64,000 bases of DNA from Streptomyces sp. MspMP-M5 (GCF_000373585.1 NZ_KB891881.1:93162-157161); one strand, 5' to 3'. Numbered from the stretch's first letter, positions 49,003 through 58,550 are shown. Notes: generated by a model from the sequence alone, not told the origin. Translations and numbers: made by a program.

Positions 49003-50841
49003 CTACTCCGCCTGGGCGCCGCCGGTCTCGGCCAGTCGTTCGCGCAGGGCTGCCCGGTCCGGCTTGCCCGCCGGGGTCAGCGGCAGCTCGTCCAGGAGCA
49101 GCAGCGCCTCGGGGTGCTTGCGGCGCTCCAGGCCGCGCGCGTCGAGGTGATGGCACAGCTCCTTCAACGTCGGTTCCCTCAAGGTCAGTTCCGTCAAGGT
49201 CAGTTCCGGCGACGGTGGTTCTGGGGCCGATGGTTCTGGGGACAGTGGGTCCCGGACCGGTGGTTCCTGGCTCTGTTTCGGCACCACGCAGGCGCCGAGC
49301 CGTTCCCCCATCAGCTGGTCCGGTAGGCCCACGCAGACCACCTCCCGAACCTGAGGGTGCGTCAGGAGGTGCCGTTCCACCTCATTGGGACTGATGTTGA
49401 CGCCTCCTCGGATCACGATGTCCTTCAGCCGCCCCATGAGGCGCAGCGAGCCGCTCTCGTCCAGTATGCCGAGGTCGCCGGTACGGACCCAGCCGCCGGG
49501 GGTCCGGTAGCGGGCGTCGAGTTCGGGGGAGCCCACGTACGACAGCGGGGTCATCGGGCCACGGGCGACGATCTCACCGGTGACACCCGGCGGCGCCGGG
49601 GCGACCTCGCCGGGCGGGGCGTCCAGGTCGGCGATCAGGATGTCGGCCACCCGGGGATCGGGGTGCCCGGCCGCGATGCCCGGCCCGTCATCGGGCTGCG
49701 TTCGCTCGGCGAGCCCCGTATGGCAGTTCACGCCGTCGGCCGACCCGTAGAGGTTCACCACCGCGCAGCCGAAGGCGCGCCGGGCCTCGGCCGCGGTGCC
49801 CGCGTCGAGAGGAGCGCCGCCCAGCACCATCGCGGTGAGGGAGGAGGTGTCGGTCGGTGTTCGGCCGAGGCGCTCCAGGAGCATACGGATCATGGTCGGT
49901 ACGGCGAAGAGGTGTGTGGGGCGGTGCCGGGCGATCGCGGTGAGGGCGGTGCCGGGGTCGAAGCGGTCGAGGAGGATCAGGGTGCCGCCGTGGCGGGCGA
50001 GGGTGACGGCGGTGCCGCTGCTGCCAAATGCCGAGGCCAGCGGCACCAGGTAGAGATTGCGCGGCGGTTGGCCCCTGTCCAGGAGGGACGCCATGACGTT
50101 GCCGCGGCCGCCGGCCAGCGCGTTGTGCGAGTAGGCGACCATCTTGGGTTCGGCCTCGGAGCCGGAGGAAACCAGGATGCGGACGGCCGCGTCGGGGTCG
50201 GGGCGTGCGGGCGTGAAGGCGGCGCCGTCGGCCTCCAGCAGCGCGTCGAAGGAGGCGGCGCCGGGCGGGGGCTGTCCGGGGCCGGCCGCGAACACCGTGG
50301 GGAGCGCCGGGAGTTCGGCGGAGAGTGCGACCAGGTCCTCGGCGTGGCGGTTGCCTCCGTGCTCGGTGGCGGCGATGACGGCGACCGCACCGGAGCGGCC
50401 GAGCAGTGAGGCCGCCTCGCACCTGCCGCGACCGACCGGAAAGGGCAGGACGACCGCACCGAGGGCGGCCAGCGCGAGGTCGGCGATGACGGCCTGCCGT
50501 CCGCTGGGCAGCTGGACCCCGACGATGTCGCCGGAGCGCACGCCGGCGGCGGCGAGGCCGGCGGCCAGACATCGCGCCCGCCGGTCCAGTTCGGCGTAAC
50601 TCACCTCTCCCTGCGGGTCGATGACGGCGCCGCGGTGCGGGTCGGCGTAGCGCCGGGCACGGAAGAGCCCGTACAGATCGAGGTCGGGGCAGCTGCCGTC
50701 GGCCGCCCAGGAGCGGCGTAGCGCGGCCGGCACCAGATCACGGATCGGTGCGCGCACCTCGGTCCGCTCCGAGACGGCGGGCGCCGCGCCTGTGCTGGTC
50801 GAGTCGGTCACGGTCACTGTCCGGGTCACGAAAGACTCCAA
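49003..50841 (-). CDS. Acyl-CoA synthetase (AMP-binding, CaiC-like)
   Basis: 612 residues. A3-type motif ILVSSGSEAEPKMVAYSHNA (normally SSGTTGxPK), NLYGSADG, GWVRTGDLGILDESGSL and the C-terminal LTPAGKPDRAAL (catalytic Lys) define an adenylating CoA ligase. The family activates a carboxylic acid with ATP and CoA. The loop between the two subdomains has been stretched by a Pro/Leu/Thr-rich repeat insert (about residues 528-562). The N-terminal 60 residues are an extension. It overlaps the CoA-transferase gene by 16 bp, so they are cotranscribed. Confidence 0.88.
   Translation of the reverse strand: MESFVTRTVTVTDSTSTGAAPAVSERTEVRAPIRDLVPAALRRSWAADGSCPDLDLYGLFRARRYADPHRGAVIDPQGEVSYAELDRRARCLAAGLAAAGVRSGDIVGVQLPSGRQAVIADLALAALGAVVLPFPVGRGRCEAASLLGRSGAVAVIAATEHGGNRHAEDLVALSAELPALPTVFAAGPGQPPPGAASFDALLEADGAAFTPARPDPDAAVRILVSSGSEAEPKMVAYSHNALAGGRGNVMASLLDRGQPPRNLYLVPLASAFGSSGTAVTLARHGGTLILLDRFDPGTALTAIARHRPTHLFAVPTMIRMLLERLGRTPTDTSSLTAMVLGGAPLDAGTAAEARRAFGCAVVNLYGSADGVNCHTGLAERTQPDDGPGIAAGHPDPRVADILIADLDAPPGEVAPAPPGVTGEIVARGPMTPLSYVGSPELDARYRTPGGWVRTGDLGILDESGSLRLMGRLKDIVIRGGVNISPNEVERHLLTHPQVREVVCVGLPDQLMGERLGACVVPKQSQEPPVRDPLSPEPSAPEPPSPELTLTELTLREPTLKELCHHLDARGLERRKHPEALLLLDELPLTPAGKPDRAALRERLAETGGAQAE
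49179..49208. repeat. Two tandem 15-bp repeats in CoA-ligase gene
   Basis: TCAAGGTCAGTTCCG occurs twice head to tail (49179-49193, 49194-49208). Degenerate GGTTCTGGGG and GGTTCCTGG motifs continue to about 49268. The tract is in frame and lies in the loop before the C-terminal subdomain, giving repeated Leu-Thr-Glu-Leu. Confidence 0.85.
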
Positions 50842-52625
50842 GGAGACGGGACGGCGGGTGCGCCGTGGGCGTCACGGGTCAGGGCGCCGGCGAGCCGGGG
50901 GTCGCCCGGGAGGCCGGCGAGGTCGGTGCTGACAGCGGTGGCCGCCAGCCCGCGGGTGCGCAGGTCGACGAGGGCTTCGACGGTGGGCAGCCGCCGTAGG
51001 CGTGCCGCGCGGCCGGCGGCTTCGGCGGCGTGGGCATCGGCCGGGGCCAGCCAGCCGTCCGCGGTCCGCAGTGGACGGCGGAAGCCCGTCGGACGACGGG
51101 GGTTCCGGCCGGCCGCCGCACGGCGCAGGGCCGGCGCGGTGAGCAGGTCGGCGGCGCCCAGCAGCGAGGAGTCGACGCGGATGCCGTGCCCGGTGCGTTC
51201 GCGGGCCAGCAGGCCGGCCAGGACGGCCTCCGCGCCCAGCAGTCCGCCGAGCACGTCCAACAACGTCATCAGGGAGGGTGCCGGCGGCTCACCGGCAGGG
51301 CGGGCGGCCTCGCCGACGCCCGTTCTGGCCTGCACCATGAAGTCGGTGCCCACCGGCGCACCGGGCAGCTCCCGGCCGGCGAAACCACTGGTGTAGGCGT
51401 ATACCAGACCGGGGTTGGTGACGGACAGTGCCTCGGCGTCCAGGCGCAGCTGCTCGGCCTTCCCCGGCGCCCAGTTGTGGAGGAACACATCCGCCCCGGC
51501 CGCCATCTCGCGCAGCCGGCGGCGTTCGGACGCGGACTTGATGTCGATCTCCACGGCCTTCTTGCCCCGGTTCAGGGCCAGCCACCGCGCGGAGAGACCG
51601 GAGCACGTGGGCGGCATACCGCGCAGCGGGTCACCACCCGGAGGCTCTATACGGATCACCTCCGCGCCGAGCAGACCCAGCAGGTGCGCGACGAACGGTG
51701 CCTGGATCCGGCGTCCGGCCTCCAGGACGACCAGGCCCTCCAACGGACGGGCGGACGACGGTATGCGCGCACGGGCGGCACGCGGGGCGGCCCGGCCGGG
51801 TGCGAGCGCCCACGGCACATCCGTCGCACCGCTCTCCGCCGCCCGCTCCACCAGGGTGTGGAGCCGGCAGACATCCGCCCCCGAGATGTCCGCGGCGCGG
51901 CGGACCTCCGCCCAGCTACGGGTCCGGGTGGCGACGTGCAACACCTCGGGCAGCGGGGCACAGCCCGTCGCGTACCGGAACTGGAACGGCCGCCAGCCCT
52001 CCCGTATCGCCGTGTGCGGCGCGCCCACCGCACGCCAGAAGGCCGCCCACACCGCGGGCTCCAGCGCCTCCAGCTCGAAGCGCGTCCCGTCGGCAGTGGT
52101 GAACGGCGGCCCGCCCGGCCCCGTCGGTGCCGCTTCCCCCTCCTCCGCTCCGGCAGCGGCTATGTACTGGGAGACCGTCAGCAGCGCCGCCCTGTCCACC
52201 GCGGTGGAGACCGAGCCGAACGTGCCGCCGCGCGCCTGACCGATCAGCGCGGCGAGCAGCCCCTGCACCGTGAGGACGCCGGCGGCGGTCGTCGCGTAGT
52301 CGACGGCCAGCCCGCGCGGGCCGCCCTCGCGCTGCCCGTGGACGGCCATCACTCCGCAGACCGCCTGCGCGGTGGCCTCGTCGCACACCTCCTGCGGAGG
52401 GCATACGTCCGCCCAGCCCACGCGGGCCAGCACCGGCGGATGCCCCCGTCCCGCCAGGACCAGTCGGGCACGGTCGGCCGGACCGCGGTCGGCGACCGGT
52501 GCCGGGCGGGCACCCAGCGCCCGCAGATGACCGACGGCCGTACCGGCCGGACCGGACGGGCCCGAAGCACTCAGCTCCAGCCCGTCGAGCGGCAGAGCCG
52601 TCCCCGTCGTCGTGGTGTGTGCCAT
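50826..52625 (-). CDS. Class III CoA-transferase (CaiB/BaiF), double-length
   Basis: 599 residues from the ATG at 52625, preceded by GGAGGAGGATC. The second half (about 295-599) is a CoA-transferase family III domain: LEGLVVLEAGRRIQAPFVAH, LGAEVIRIEPPGGDPLRGMP, LALNRGKKAVEIDIKS, then ADVFLHNWAPGKAEQL, which holds the usual Asp-nearby loop. The first ~285 residues look like a second, worn copy (LDGLELSASGPSGPAGTAVG). CaiB itself is about 405 residues. The enzyme moves CoA between carboxylic acids. The operon gives a CaiC-like ligase downstream and a divergent dehydrogenase. Confidence 0.82.
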   Translation of the reverse strand: MAHTTTTGTALPLDGLELSASGPSGPAGTAVGHLRALGARPAPVADRGPADRARLVLAGRGHPPVLARVGWADVCPPQEVCDEATAQAVCGVMAVHGQREGGPRGLAVDYATTAAGVLTVQGLLAALIGQARGGTFGSVSTAVDRAALLTVSQYIAAAGAEEGEAAPTGPGGPPFTTADGTRFELEALEPAVWAAFWRAVGAPHTAIREGWRPFQFRYATGCAPLPEVLHVATRTRSWAEVRRAADISGADVCRLHTLVERAAESGATDVPWALAPGRAAPRAARARIPSSARPLEGLVVLEAGRRIQAPFVAHLLGLLGAEVIRIEPPGGDPLRGMPPTCSGLSARWLALNRGKKAVEIDIKSASERRRLREMAAGADVFLHNWAPGKAEQLRLDAEALSVTNPGLVYAYTSGFAGRELPGAPVGTDFMVQARTGVGEAARPAGEPPAPSLMTLLDVLGGLLGAEAVLAGLLARERTGHGIRVDSSLLGAADLLTAPALRRAAAGRNPRRPTGFRRPLRTADGWLAPADAHAAEAAGRAARLRRLPTVEALVDLRTRGLAATAVSTDLAGLPGDPRLAGALTRDAHGAPAVPSPWSLS

Positions 52626-52773
52626 GGCTGATCCTCCTCCGGCGGCGATGGCCGCCGCTTCGGCACCGGACTCGGCGCGGGAACCCGAGGGCGGTCGGAG
52701 CCGACAACTGTCCCGCGAGCCCAGCAGTCGGATGGCCGCAACGCCTGGTTCCCGAAACGAACGGAGAAAGCTG

Positions 52774-54018
52774 ATGGAGATTCCGCGATCTGCCTGTGCG
52801 GACCGGAACCGGAACGTGGGAGGGCGCGCCGGGGAGGGGGATGACCACACCGGCGGGGGCGCGGTGTCGTCCTGCCCGGCGCCTGTCGCAGAACTGCGGG
52901 AGCGCATAACGGAATTCGTCACCCGTCGCGTCATCCCTCAGGAGCCCGCACTCGACGCGGGCGGCCCGACGGCGGCGCGGACCCTCGCCGCGCTCCAGGA
53001 GGTGGCGAAGCGGGAGGGGCTCTGGGCCTTGCCTCTACCGGTCGAACTGGGCGGTCAGGGGCTGCCGTTGACCTCGTACGCCCCCCTCGCCGAGGCCGAA
53101 GGGGCCAGCGACCACGGCCCGGCCGCACTCGGCTCCGCCACTCTGCTGGACGCCCGCATGCTCCACCGGCATGCCACGCTCCGCCTCCGCACACGCTTTC
53201 TGCCCCCGCTGACGGCCGGCAGGCTCCGCTCCGCCTATGCGATGACCGAGCCGGAAGCGCCGGGCAGCGACCCGCTCCTGACCAGAACCCGGGCCGAGGC
53301 CGGGGCCGACGGCTCCTGGAAGGTGCGCGGCCGCAAGTGGTTCACGACCGCGGCCGCCGAGGCCGACTTCGTGACCGTCCTCGCCCGCACCGACGGCGAG
53401 CCGCCCGATCGACACGGCCTGTCCCTGCTCCTGGTCCCCACGGACGCCCCGGGCTTCCGCCTCGTCAGGGAGCTGCCCATCCTGGGCGTCGGAGGCCAGT
53501 GGGAGATCGAACTCGACGACGTACGAGTCCCTGCCGACCACCTCGTCGGCGAACGCGGCCAGGCACTGGCCGTCGCCGCGCAACGTCTCCAACTCGGCCG
53601 CACACTGCGCTGCCTGCGGTGGCTCGGCCAGGCAGATCGGGCCTTCGCACTCATGCGCACCCGCGCCCGGGAACGGACCCTGCGCGACGGGCCACTCGGC
53701 AACCACCAACTCGTCCAACAGCAGCTCTTCGAAGCACTGCTCGCCGTCCGTTCCACCCGGCCCTTGGTCCACGAAGCCGCCCGGCTCATCGAGGCAGGTC
53801 ACGACGCCCGCATCGAGGTCGGACTGGCCAAGGTCGCGGCGGCACGCATGCTCCAGCACGTCGCCGACGCAGCCATCCAGGTCCACGGTGCCGCCGGCCT
53901 CGGCCCGGACACGCCGCTCCCCGCGCTCTTTCGCATGGGCCGCCTGGCGCGCCTCCTCGACGGCCCGGACGAGCTGCACATCACCTCCGTGGCGCGACGG
54001 GTGTTGCGGGACGAGTGA
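52774..54018 (+). CDS. Acyl-CoA dehydrogenase (CaiA-like)
   Basis: 414 residues from the ATG at 52774 with CGGAGAAAG upstream. SAYAMTEPEAPGSDPLLTRT, KVRGRKWFTTAA, and the C-terminal IQVHGAAGLGPDTPLPALFR with DGPDELHITSVARR are typical of FAD acyl-CoA dehydrogenases; the catalytic acid of the family usually lies in the region about 375-385. It is divergent from the CoA-transferase (148 bp between starts), so the three genes may share a control region. The reaction would be reduction or oxidation of the C2-C3 bond of an acyl-CoA. Confidence 0.87.
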   Translation: MEIPRSACADRNRNVGGRAGEGDDHTGGGAVSSCPAPVAELRERITEFVTRRVIPQEPALDAGGPTAARTLAALQEVAKREGLWALPLPVELGGQGLPLTSYAPLAEAEGASDHGPAALGSATLLDARMLHRHATLRLRTRFLPPLTAGRLRSAYAMTEPEAPGSDPLLTRTRAEAGADGSWKVRGRKWFTTAAAEADFVTVLARTDGEPPDRHGLSLLLVPTDAPGFRLVRELPILGVGGQWEIELDDVRVPADHLVGERGQALAVAAQRLQLGRTLRCLRWLGQADRAFALMRTRARERTLRDGPLGNHQLVQQQLFEALLAVRSTRPLVHEAARLIEAGHDARIEVGLAKVAAARMLQHVADAAIQVHGAAGLGPDTPLPALFRMGRLARLLDGPDELHITSVARRVLRDE

Positions 54019-54117
54019 GAGACAAGTACGGGGAGAGGGTTGGGGGAGGAGACGGTGCTCCGGCGGGGTGTGCGGACGCCGTGGGCACCGCCCGTCGCGT
54101 ACGTAACACGTAACACT

Positions 54118-55272
54118 TCACACGTCGTCGGTATCCACCAACCCCGTCACCAGCGCGAGCCCGAGGGCGAGAAAGAAATCGCCCCACACCAACTCGTGCC
54201 GGACGGCAATGCCCTGATCGAGGTCGTAACAGCCATGGAGCAGCATCCCGGGCGGCCGGCCCGCGCCCGGAGCCGTCAGATGCGCGGTGACCAGATGCTC
54301 CAGGATCGTGGTCGCCCGCCCCCGCAACCCTTCCGCTTCGGACGCCGTGACAGCCGCCGCGAGCTTCAACAACGCAACCGCCTCGATCGCGGCGGCGGAC
54401 GTGTCCATCGGCCCCCGCGACGTCAACTGGTCACCGAACAGGGCAGATTGATGTCCCGTCACCTGGGCGGCCAACGGAACGATCTCGTCAGTCATTCCCC
54501 CGTCGCGCCCGAGCACCTCCCGGGCAACTTGCACATACGCGCGGTCCTCCAGATACCGGGCGGCGTCGGCGAGGGCCAGCAGCAACCATGCCCGCCCGCG
54601 GCGCCAGCCCGGCGCCGGACGTGAACAGCCGACCCACCGTCCGTTCGCGGTCCATTCCCACGCCGGCCTCAGCGGCTCCGCACCGAGGCAGAGCGCGAGA
54701 TGCCGGTCGAGATGGGACCGGGCGGCACGCCGTCCCTCGGCCGTTCCGGCGGTCGAGAGCAGCGGCACCATCCCGGCCGCTCCGTCCACCCGCGCCACCA
54801 GGCGAGGCCCGCCGAAGGCGGCGCCCCACGGCACGATGCCGAGCACGGCGTCGAAGGCGTCCTCCAGGCATACGCGAGCCGCCCGGTCCCGCAGACCCAC
54901 CGCGGCGGGATCCCCACCGGGCCCCGCGCCCAACGCCGTGCCGTACCAGAAGATCAGCCCCCGGGCCGCCGTATCAACACCCAGCCAACCCGCCAGCCGC
55001 CCCGTGCACTCAGCTGCCTCCGCCTGATCCCGTACGTCTCCGGAGTGCAGCGCTCGCAGCCACCGCAACCCTGCCCAGAAGCCCCCGGCCCACGAGCCGC
55101 GCGAAGTCGTCGTCCACCGCCCGCTCTCCGGGTCCGCATACAACGGGAACCGTTCACCGACCTCCGCGGCCGTTACGGCCACCCGGTCCAGGACGAGGGC
55201 GAGAGCATGACGCGCCCATGGCATCGACCCGGGACCGTCGGCTCGGGCTGCCTTCCTCGACCGCGCGTTCAT
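54118..55272 (-). CDS. GH88-type glycoside hydrolase (unsaturated glucuronyl hydrolase-like)
   Basis: 384 residues from the ATG at 55272, which overlaps the MFS stop by 4 bp (ATGA). WAGGFWAGLRWLRALHSGD matches the GH88/GH105 fold's WxGGFWxGxLW, and GCYDLDQGIAVRHELVWGDF at the C-terminus matches the LINGCY...ELIWGDYF pattern of unsaturated glucuronyl hydrolases. No signal peptide, so it works on imported di- or oligosaccharides. The substrate would be a polysaccharide-lyase product. Coupling to the MFS permease supports uptake-plus-cleavage. Confidence 0.8.
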   Translation of the reverse strand: MNARSRKAARADGPGSMPWARHALALVLDRVAVTAAEVGERFPLYADPESGRWTTTSRGSWAGGFWAGLRWLRALHSGDVRDQAEAAECTGRLAGWLGVDTAARGLIFWYGTALGAGPGGDPAAVGLRDRAARVCLEDAFDAVLGIVPWGAAFGGPRLVARVDGAAGMVPLLSTAGTAEGRRAARSHLDRHLALCLGAEPLRPAWEWTANGRWVGCSRPAPGWRRGRAWLLLALADAARYLEDRAYVQVAREVLGRDGGMTDEIVPLAAQVTGHQSALFGDQLTSRGPMDTSAAAIEAVALLKLAAAVTASEAEGLRGRATTILEHLVTAHLTAPGAGRPPGMLLHGCYDLDQGIAVRHELVWGDFFLALGLALVTGLVDTDDV

Positions 55273-56543
55273 GTCCGTACCCCGCTGCCGGTCCGGCGCC
55301 GTTCCCGCACCGCCCACACCGCCGCGACCAGGCACGCCGCCGCGAACTCCACCGCCACCAGCAGCCACCCCGGCCCGTACCCGGACGACTCCACCAGCGC
55401 ACCGAACGCCGGCGGCCCGACGGCGAACCCGGCGAAGAATCCCGCGGACACCAGAGCGGAGTCCCGCCCGGCCCGACCAGGCGCCGCCCGCTGGATCACC
55501 ACCACCATCGACACGGCATTACCGGCGACCGCGAACACCCCGACCGCCACCGCCGACACCCACACCAGCACCGGGACCCGCAGCGCGGCGACCAGCAACA
55601 GCCCGGCAACCACTGCACCACCCGCCAGCACCGCGGGCAACACCACCGCCCGCTCCGGCCGTCCAGCCGCCCTCGACCAGCCCATCCGCCCGGCGATCCC
55701 CGCCAGTCCCAACACCGCCACCAGAACACTCGCCGAGGTAGGAGCGAACCCGAGCCGCTGCGCCCCGAACAGGGCCAGATACGTGTTCACCGAGGCTATC
55801 CCCGCCCCGAGCAGCAGCGAGAACACCAGCAACCACCCCACCACGGACCCCGCCGAAGACACCTCCCCACCGTCCGGCTTCCGCACCGCACGCCGGGCCG
55901 GACCGCCAGGCAACGCATCGACGGGTAGTCCACGGACCGCCCACAGCGCCGCGACCACGGCCAGGGCCGCGGCCACCCACACCGCACCCCGCCAACCGAC
56001 CCCGCCCGCCAACGCGGCCAACGGCAGACCGGCGGCAAACGCCCCCAGCTGCACCCCCGACTGCTTGGCGCCAGTCACCGCACCGCGCCGCGCCTCCGGC
56101 ACGACGGCCAATATCACCTTGTTCGTCGCCGGGTTGGCCAGCGCCTGCGGAACCCCGCCCACCGCGACCGCCGCCAGCAGCACCCCGTACCGCGGGGCCG
56201 AAGCGATCAAGGCAAGAGCCACACCGACGAGCCACAACAACGCGATCAGACAGCGCCGCGGCCCCACCCGGTCCACCACTCGTCCCGCCACCGGGGACAG
56301 CACGGCGGCGGCCCCGAACCCCGCCGTCGTAGTCAGCCCCAACATGGCCCGGCTCAACCGCAGTTCCCCCACCAGCATCGGACCGAGCGCCCCGAGCAGG
56401 AACAACTGCAGCATGGAAAACGCCATCGCCGACGTCAGCAGCAGGGTCAGCCCCGCCCCGGTACGCGGCTCGGCGCCCGCGTCACCACCCCTCCGTGGGC
56501 CCGCTGGTATCGAGGACGGCGGGAACGACCGGTCTGCGTGCAC
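55269..56543 (-). CDS. MFS transporter
   Basis: About 424 residues from GTG at 56543 (or 56549), preceded by GGAGGAAGA; there is no ATG start with good context. Twelve hydrophobic segments. The loop SPVAGRVVDRVGPRRCLIAL after helix 2 is the MFS A motif. GAVTGAKQSGVQLGAFAAGL is the usual helix 5 in bacterial MFS transporters of the cyanate/sugar type. It is coupled to the GH88 gene. The sugar substrate is inferred only from that context. Confidence 0.85.
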   Translation of the reverse strand: MHADRSFPPSSIPAGPRRGGDAGAEPRTGAGLTLLLTSAMAFSMLQLFLLGALGPMLVGELRLSRAMLGLTTTAGFGAAAVLSPVAGRVVDRVGPRRCLIALLWLVGVALALIASAPRYGVLLAAVAVGGVPQALANPATNKVILAVVPEARRGAVTGAKQSGVQLGAFAAGLPLAALAGGVGWRGAVWVAAALAVVAALWAVRGLPVDALPGGPARRAVRKPDGGEVSSAGSVVGWLLVFSLLLGAGIASVNTYLALFGAQRLGFAPTSASVLVAVLGLAGIAGRMGWSRAAGRPERAVVLPAVLAGGAVVAGLLLVAALRVPVLVWVSAVAVGVFAVAGNAVSMVVVIQRAAPGRAGRDSALVSAGFFAGFAVGPPAFGALVESSGYGPGWLLVAVEFAAACLVAAVWAVRERRRTGSGVRT

Positions 56544-56823
56544 ACGCACTCTTCCTCCATGCCCGGACCACGCACCGCACGAGGCCCACGGCAGAGAGTC
56601 GTACGCACCCACCCACCGGTTCCCGCGCCCGGTGCCACGGGGCGCGGCGTCGCAGCTGGTACCTCCCATACCTCCCACGGAACACCGGTGACTGGGATGG
56701 CCTGGAAACACGCACAGGAACGCGGCTGGCACCGCGGTTCCACACCGCCGGCGGCCAGGGGGCACGTCGCGCTATGGGCGCGTCACGGCCCGTCTCCGAT
56801 GGCCCGCTGTGTGGCCAGGCGGA

Positions 56824-57933
56824 TCAGCCTTCTGTCGCTGCGCGTTCGATGCGGTCCAGGAGGCGGTGGCGGCGTACCGCGTGGGCGAAGTCCGGTGCGT
56901 GGTGGGTGCCGTTGGTGAGGTCGGCGTGGATCTGCTCGTAGGAGTGGGCGATGGTGTACGCCATCTCGGTGCGGCGGCTGGTGAGTTGGGGCAGTGTCTC
57001 GTAGGAGGTGGGGACCGGCAGTTCCTTGAGGGTGGTTTCCTCGCCCCGGGCGCCGTGCACGGTTACCTGGCCGAACTGGAGGTGGCCGGAGGGGCCGGTG
57101 AGCAGCAGATCACCTTCGGTTCCGTTGATCTCCCAGTGGAAGTCGGTCGCGCGGGACAGGCCACCACGGAAGTGGACGGAGGCGACCGCGCCGCCCTCCA
57201 GCACGCCGTTGACGGCGAGTTGGTCCGGCGCGGTCATCGGCAGGATCTCACCGGTTGCCTCGTCGCGCACGGAGGTACGGCGGGTGGCCATGGTTGCGCC
57301 GAGGTCGGTGAACTCTCCGAGAGTCATCGTGAGCGCGTCGATGGTGTGGCCGAAGGGGACGGTCAGCATGGTGGCGCCGTTGGCCGGGTCGAGGGTGTAG
57401 GCATTGCGGCCCGGGATGTCGCCGCCCCAGCCGCGTCCCGAGGCGATGATGCTGGTGGAAAGCACCTCCCCGACGTACCCCGACGCGATCAGATCGCGTA
57501 CGTAGCGGACTGGGGGAGCGGAGCGGGCCTGCAGGCCGACGAAGGTGCGCAGCCCCTTGGATTCGGCGAGTGCTGCCAGCTCTTCGGCCTCGGCGAGCCC
57601 GTTGCCCAGCGGCCACTCGCTCAGCACCATCTTTCCGGCGTGCAGCGCGGCCAGTGCCAACTCCCGGTGCTGCGGGACCTTCACGGTGATGACGACCAGG
57701 TCGACCTCGTCGCGCCGCACCAGCTCCTCGTGGGTGCCGAAGGCGAGCGGGATGCCGTATTTCTCGCCCGCCGCCTTGGCGGAGGCGGCGCTGGAGGCGG
57801 ACAGTGCGCGGACCTCGAAGCCGTCCAGCGCGCGCAGTGCGGGCAGGTGGGCGGTGGCGGCCCAGCCGCCGGAGGCGCTGAGGCCGATGATGCCGACGCC
57901 GATGGGGGTGCGGGGTGAAGGGGTGGCAGGCAT
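56824..57933 (-). CDS. Gfo/Idh/MocA oxidoreductase (Gal80-like)
   Basis: 369 residues, strong AGGAGGCACCC site. The N-terminal GVGIIGLSASGGWAATAHLP is the NAD(P) motif of the Gal80-like branch of this family, with LSEWPLGNGLAEAEEL (usually E-K-P, here E-W-P-L) as the next landmark. The Lys normally found in the E-K-P motif is Trp, so catalysis may be altered or lost, as in Gal80 itself. It probably binds a sugar-nicotinamide pair. An ArsR-type regulator gene is divergent, with a near-perfect palindrome between them. Confidence 0.85.
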   Translation of the reverse strand: MPATPSPRTPIGVGIIGLSASGGWAATAHLPALRALDGFEVRALSASSAASAKAAGEKYGIPLAFGTHEELVRRDEVDLVVITVKVPQHRELALAALHAGKMVLSEWPLGNGLAEAEELAALAESKGLRTFVGLQARSAPPVRYVRDLIASGYVGEVLSTSIIASGRGWGGDIPGRNAYTLDPANGATMLTVPFGHTIDALTMTLGEFTDLGATMATRRTSVRDEATGEILPMTAPDQLAVNGVLEGGAVASVHFRGGLSRATDFHWEINGTEGDLLLTGPSGHLQFGQVTVHGARGEETTLKELPVPTSYETLPQLTSRRTEMAYTIAHSYEQIHADLTNGTHHAPDFAHAVRRHRLLDRIERAATEG

Positions 57934-58014
57934 GGGTGCCTCCTGGATGTTGCGGAGCAGGATGGGTCCGCCGGTGGCCTGGGCCTCCGGTGTTCGATGA
58001 TCACGACCGTAGCC

Positions 58015-58038
58015 CATGTTCGCATGAATGTGAACATG
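58015..58038. promoter_or_regulatory. Near-perfect 24-bp palindrome, likely ArsR operator
   Basis: CATGTTC (58015-58021) and GAACATG (58032-58038) are exact complements; inside, CAT (58023-58025) matches ATG (58028-58030). Only the two single bases at 58022/58031 and the central pair do not match. It lies between the oxidoreductase start (57933) and the HTH gene (58067). Confidence 0.7.
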
Positions 58039-58066
58039 GAGGCGTGTGGTCATGGATACTGGAGCC

Positions 58067-58414
58067 ATGGCCAGCCGTACCTCTTCGCCCTTGGTCCACC
58101 CCGACGAACGGGACCTGGACCTCTTTGTGATCATGAGCGCCCTCGCCGACCCGATCCGGTTGAGCATCGTCGTCACGCTCGGCCGCCACGTCGAGGTCGC
58201 GTGCGGGACCTTCCAGTTGCCGGTCGCCAAGTCCGCGCTCAGCCGCCACTTCAAGATCCTTCGTGAGTCAGGGCTGATCCGGCAGCGGGACGCGGGCACC
58301 CGACGCGTGAACACTTTGCGCTGCGAGGAACTGGACCGCCGCTTCCCCGGGCTGCTCGACCTCGTACTGAAGGAGGGGGCCGGGCGAGAGGTGGCGGTCG
58401 GCGAAACCAACTGA
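58067..58414 (+). CDS. ArsR-family HTH regulator
   Basis: 115 residues from the ATG at 58067 with CTGGAG upstream. The winged HTH reads IMSALADPIRLSIVVTLGRH, then QLPVAKSALSRHFKILRESG and LIRQRDAGTRRVNTLRCEEL. No metal-binding cysteine pair of classic ArsR sensors is seen; a single Cys lies in HVEVACGTF. It most likely represses the divergent oxidoreductase gene through the palindrome in front of it. Confidence 0.88.
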   Translation: MASRTSSPLVHPDERDLDLFVIMSALADPIRLSIVVTLGRHVEVACGTFQLPVAKSALSRHFKILRESGLIRQRDAGTRRVNTLRCEELDRRFPGLLDLVLKEGAGREVAVGETN

Positions 58415-58550
58415 ACTGCTATTGAAGGGCGTTGGCCGGTGTGTGTTCCGAGAGCAGGCTGCACGCGGAACCGCATGAGACATCGAGACATCGAGACATC
58501 GAGAGGTCGAGGCATCGCAGCGGCTTCGCGTCGGTGTGCCCGCTGAGGGC

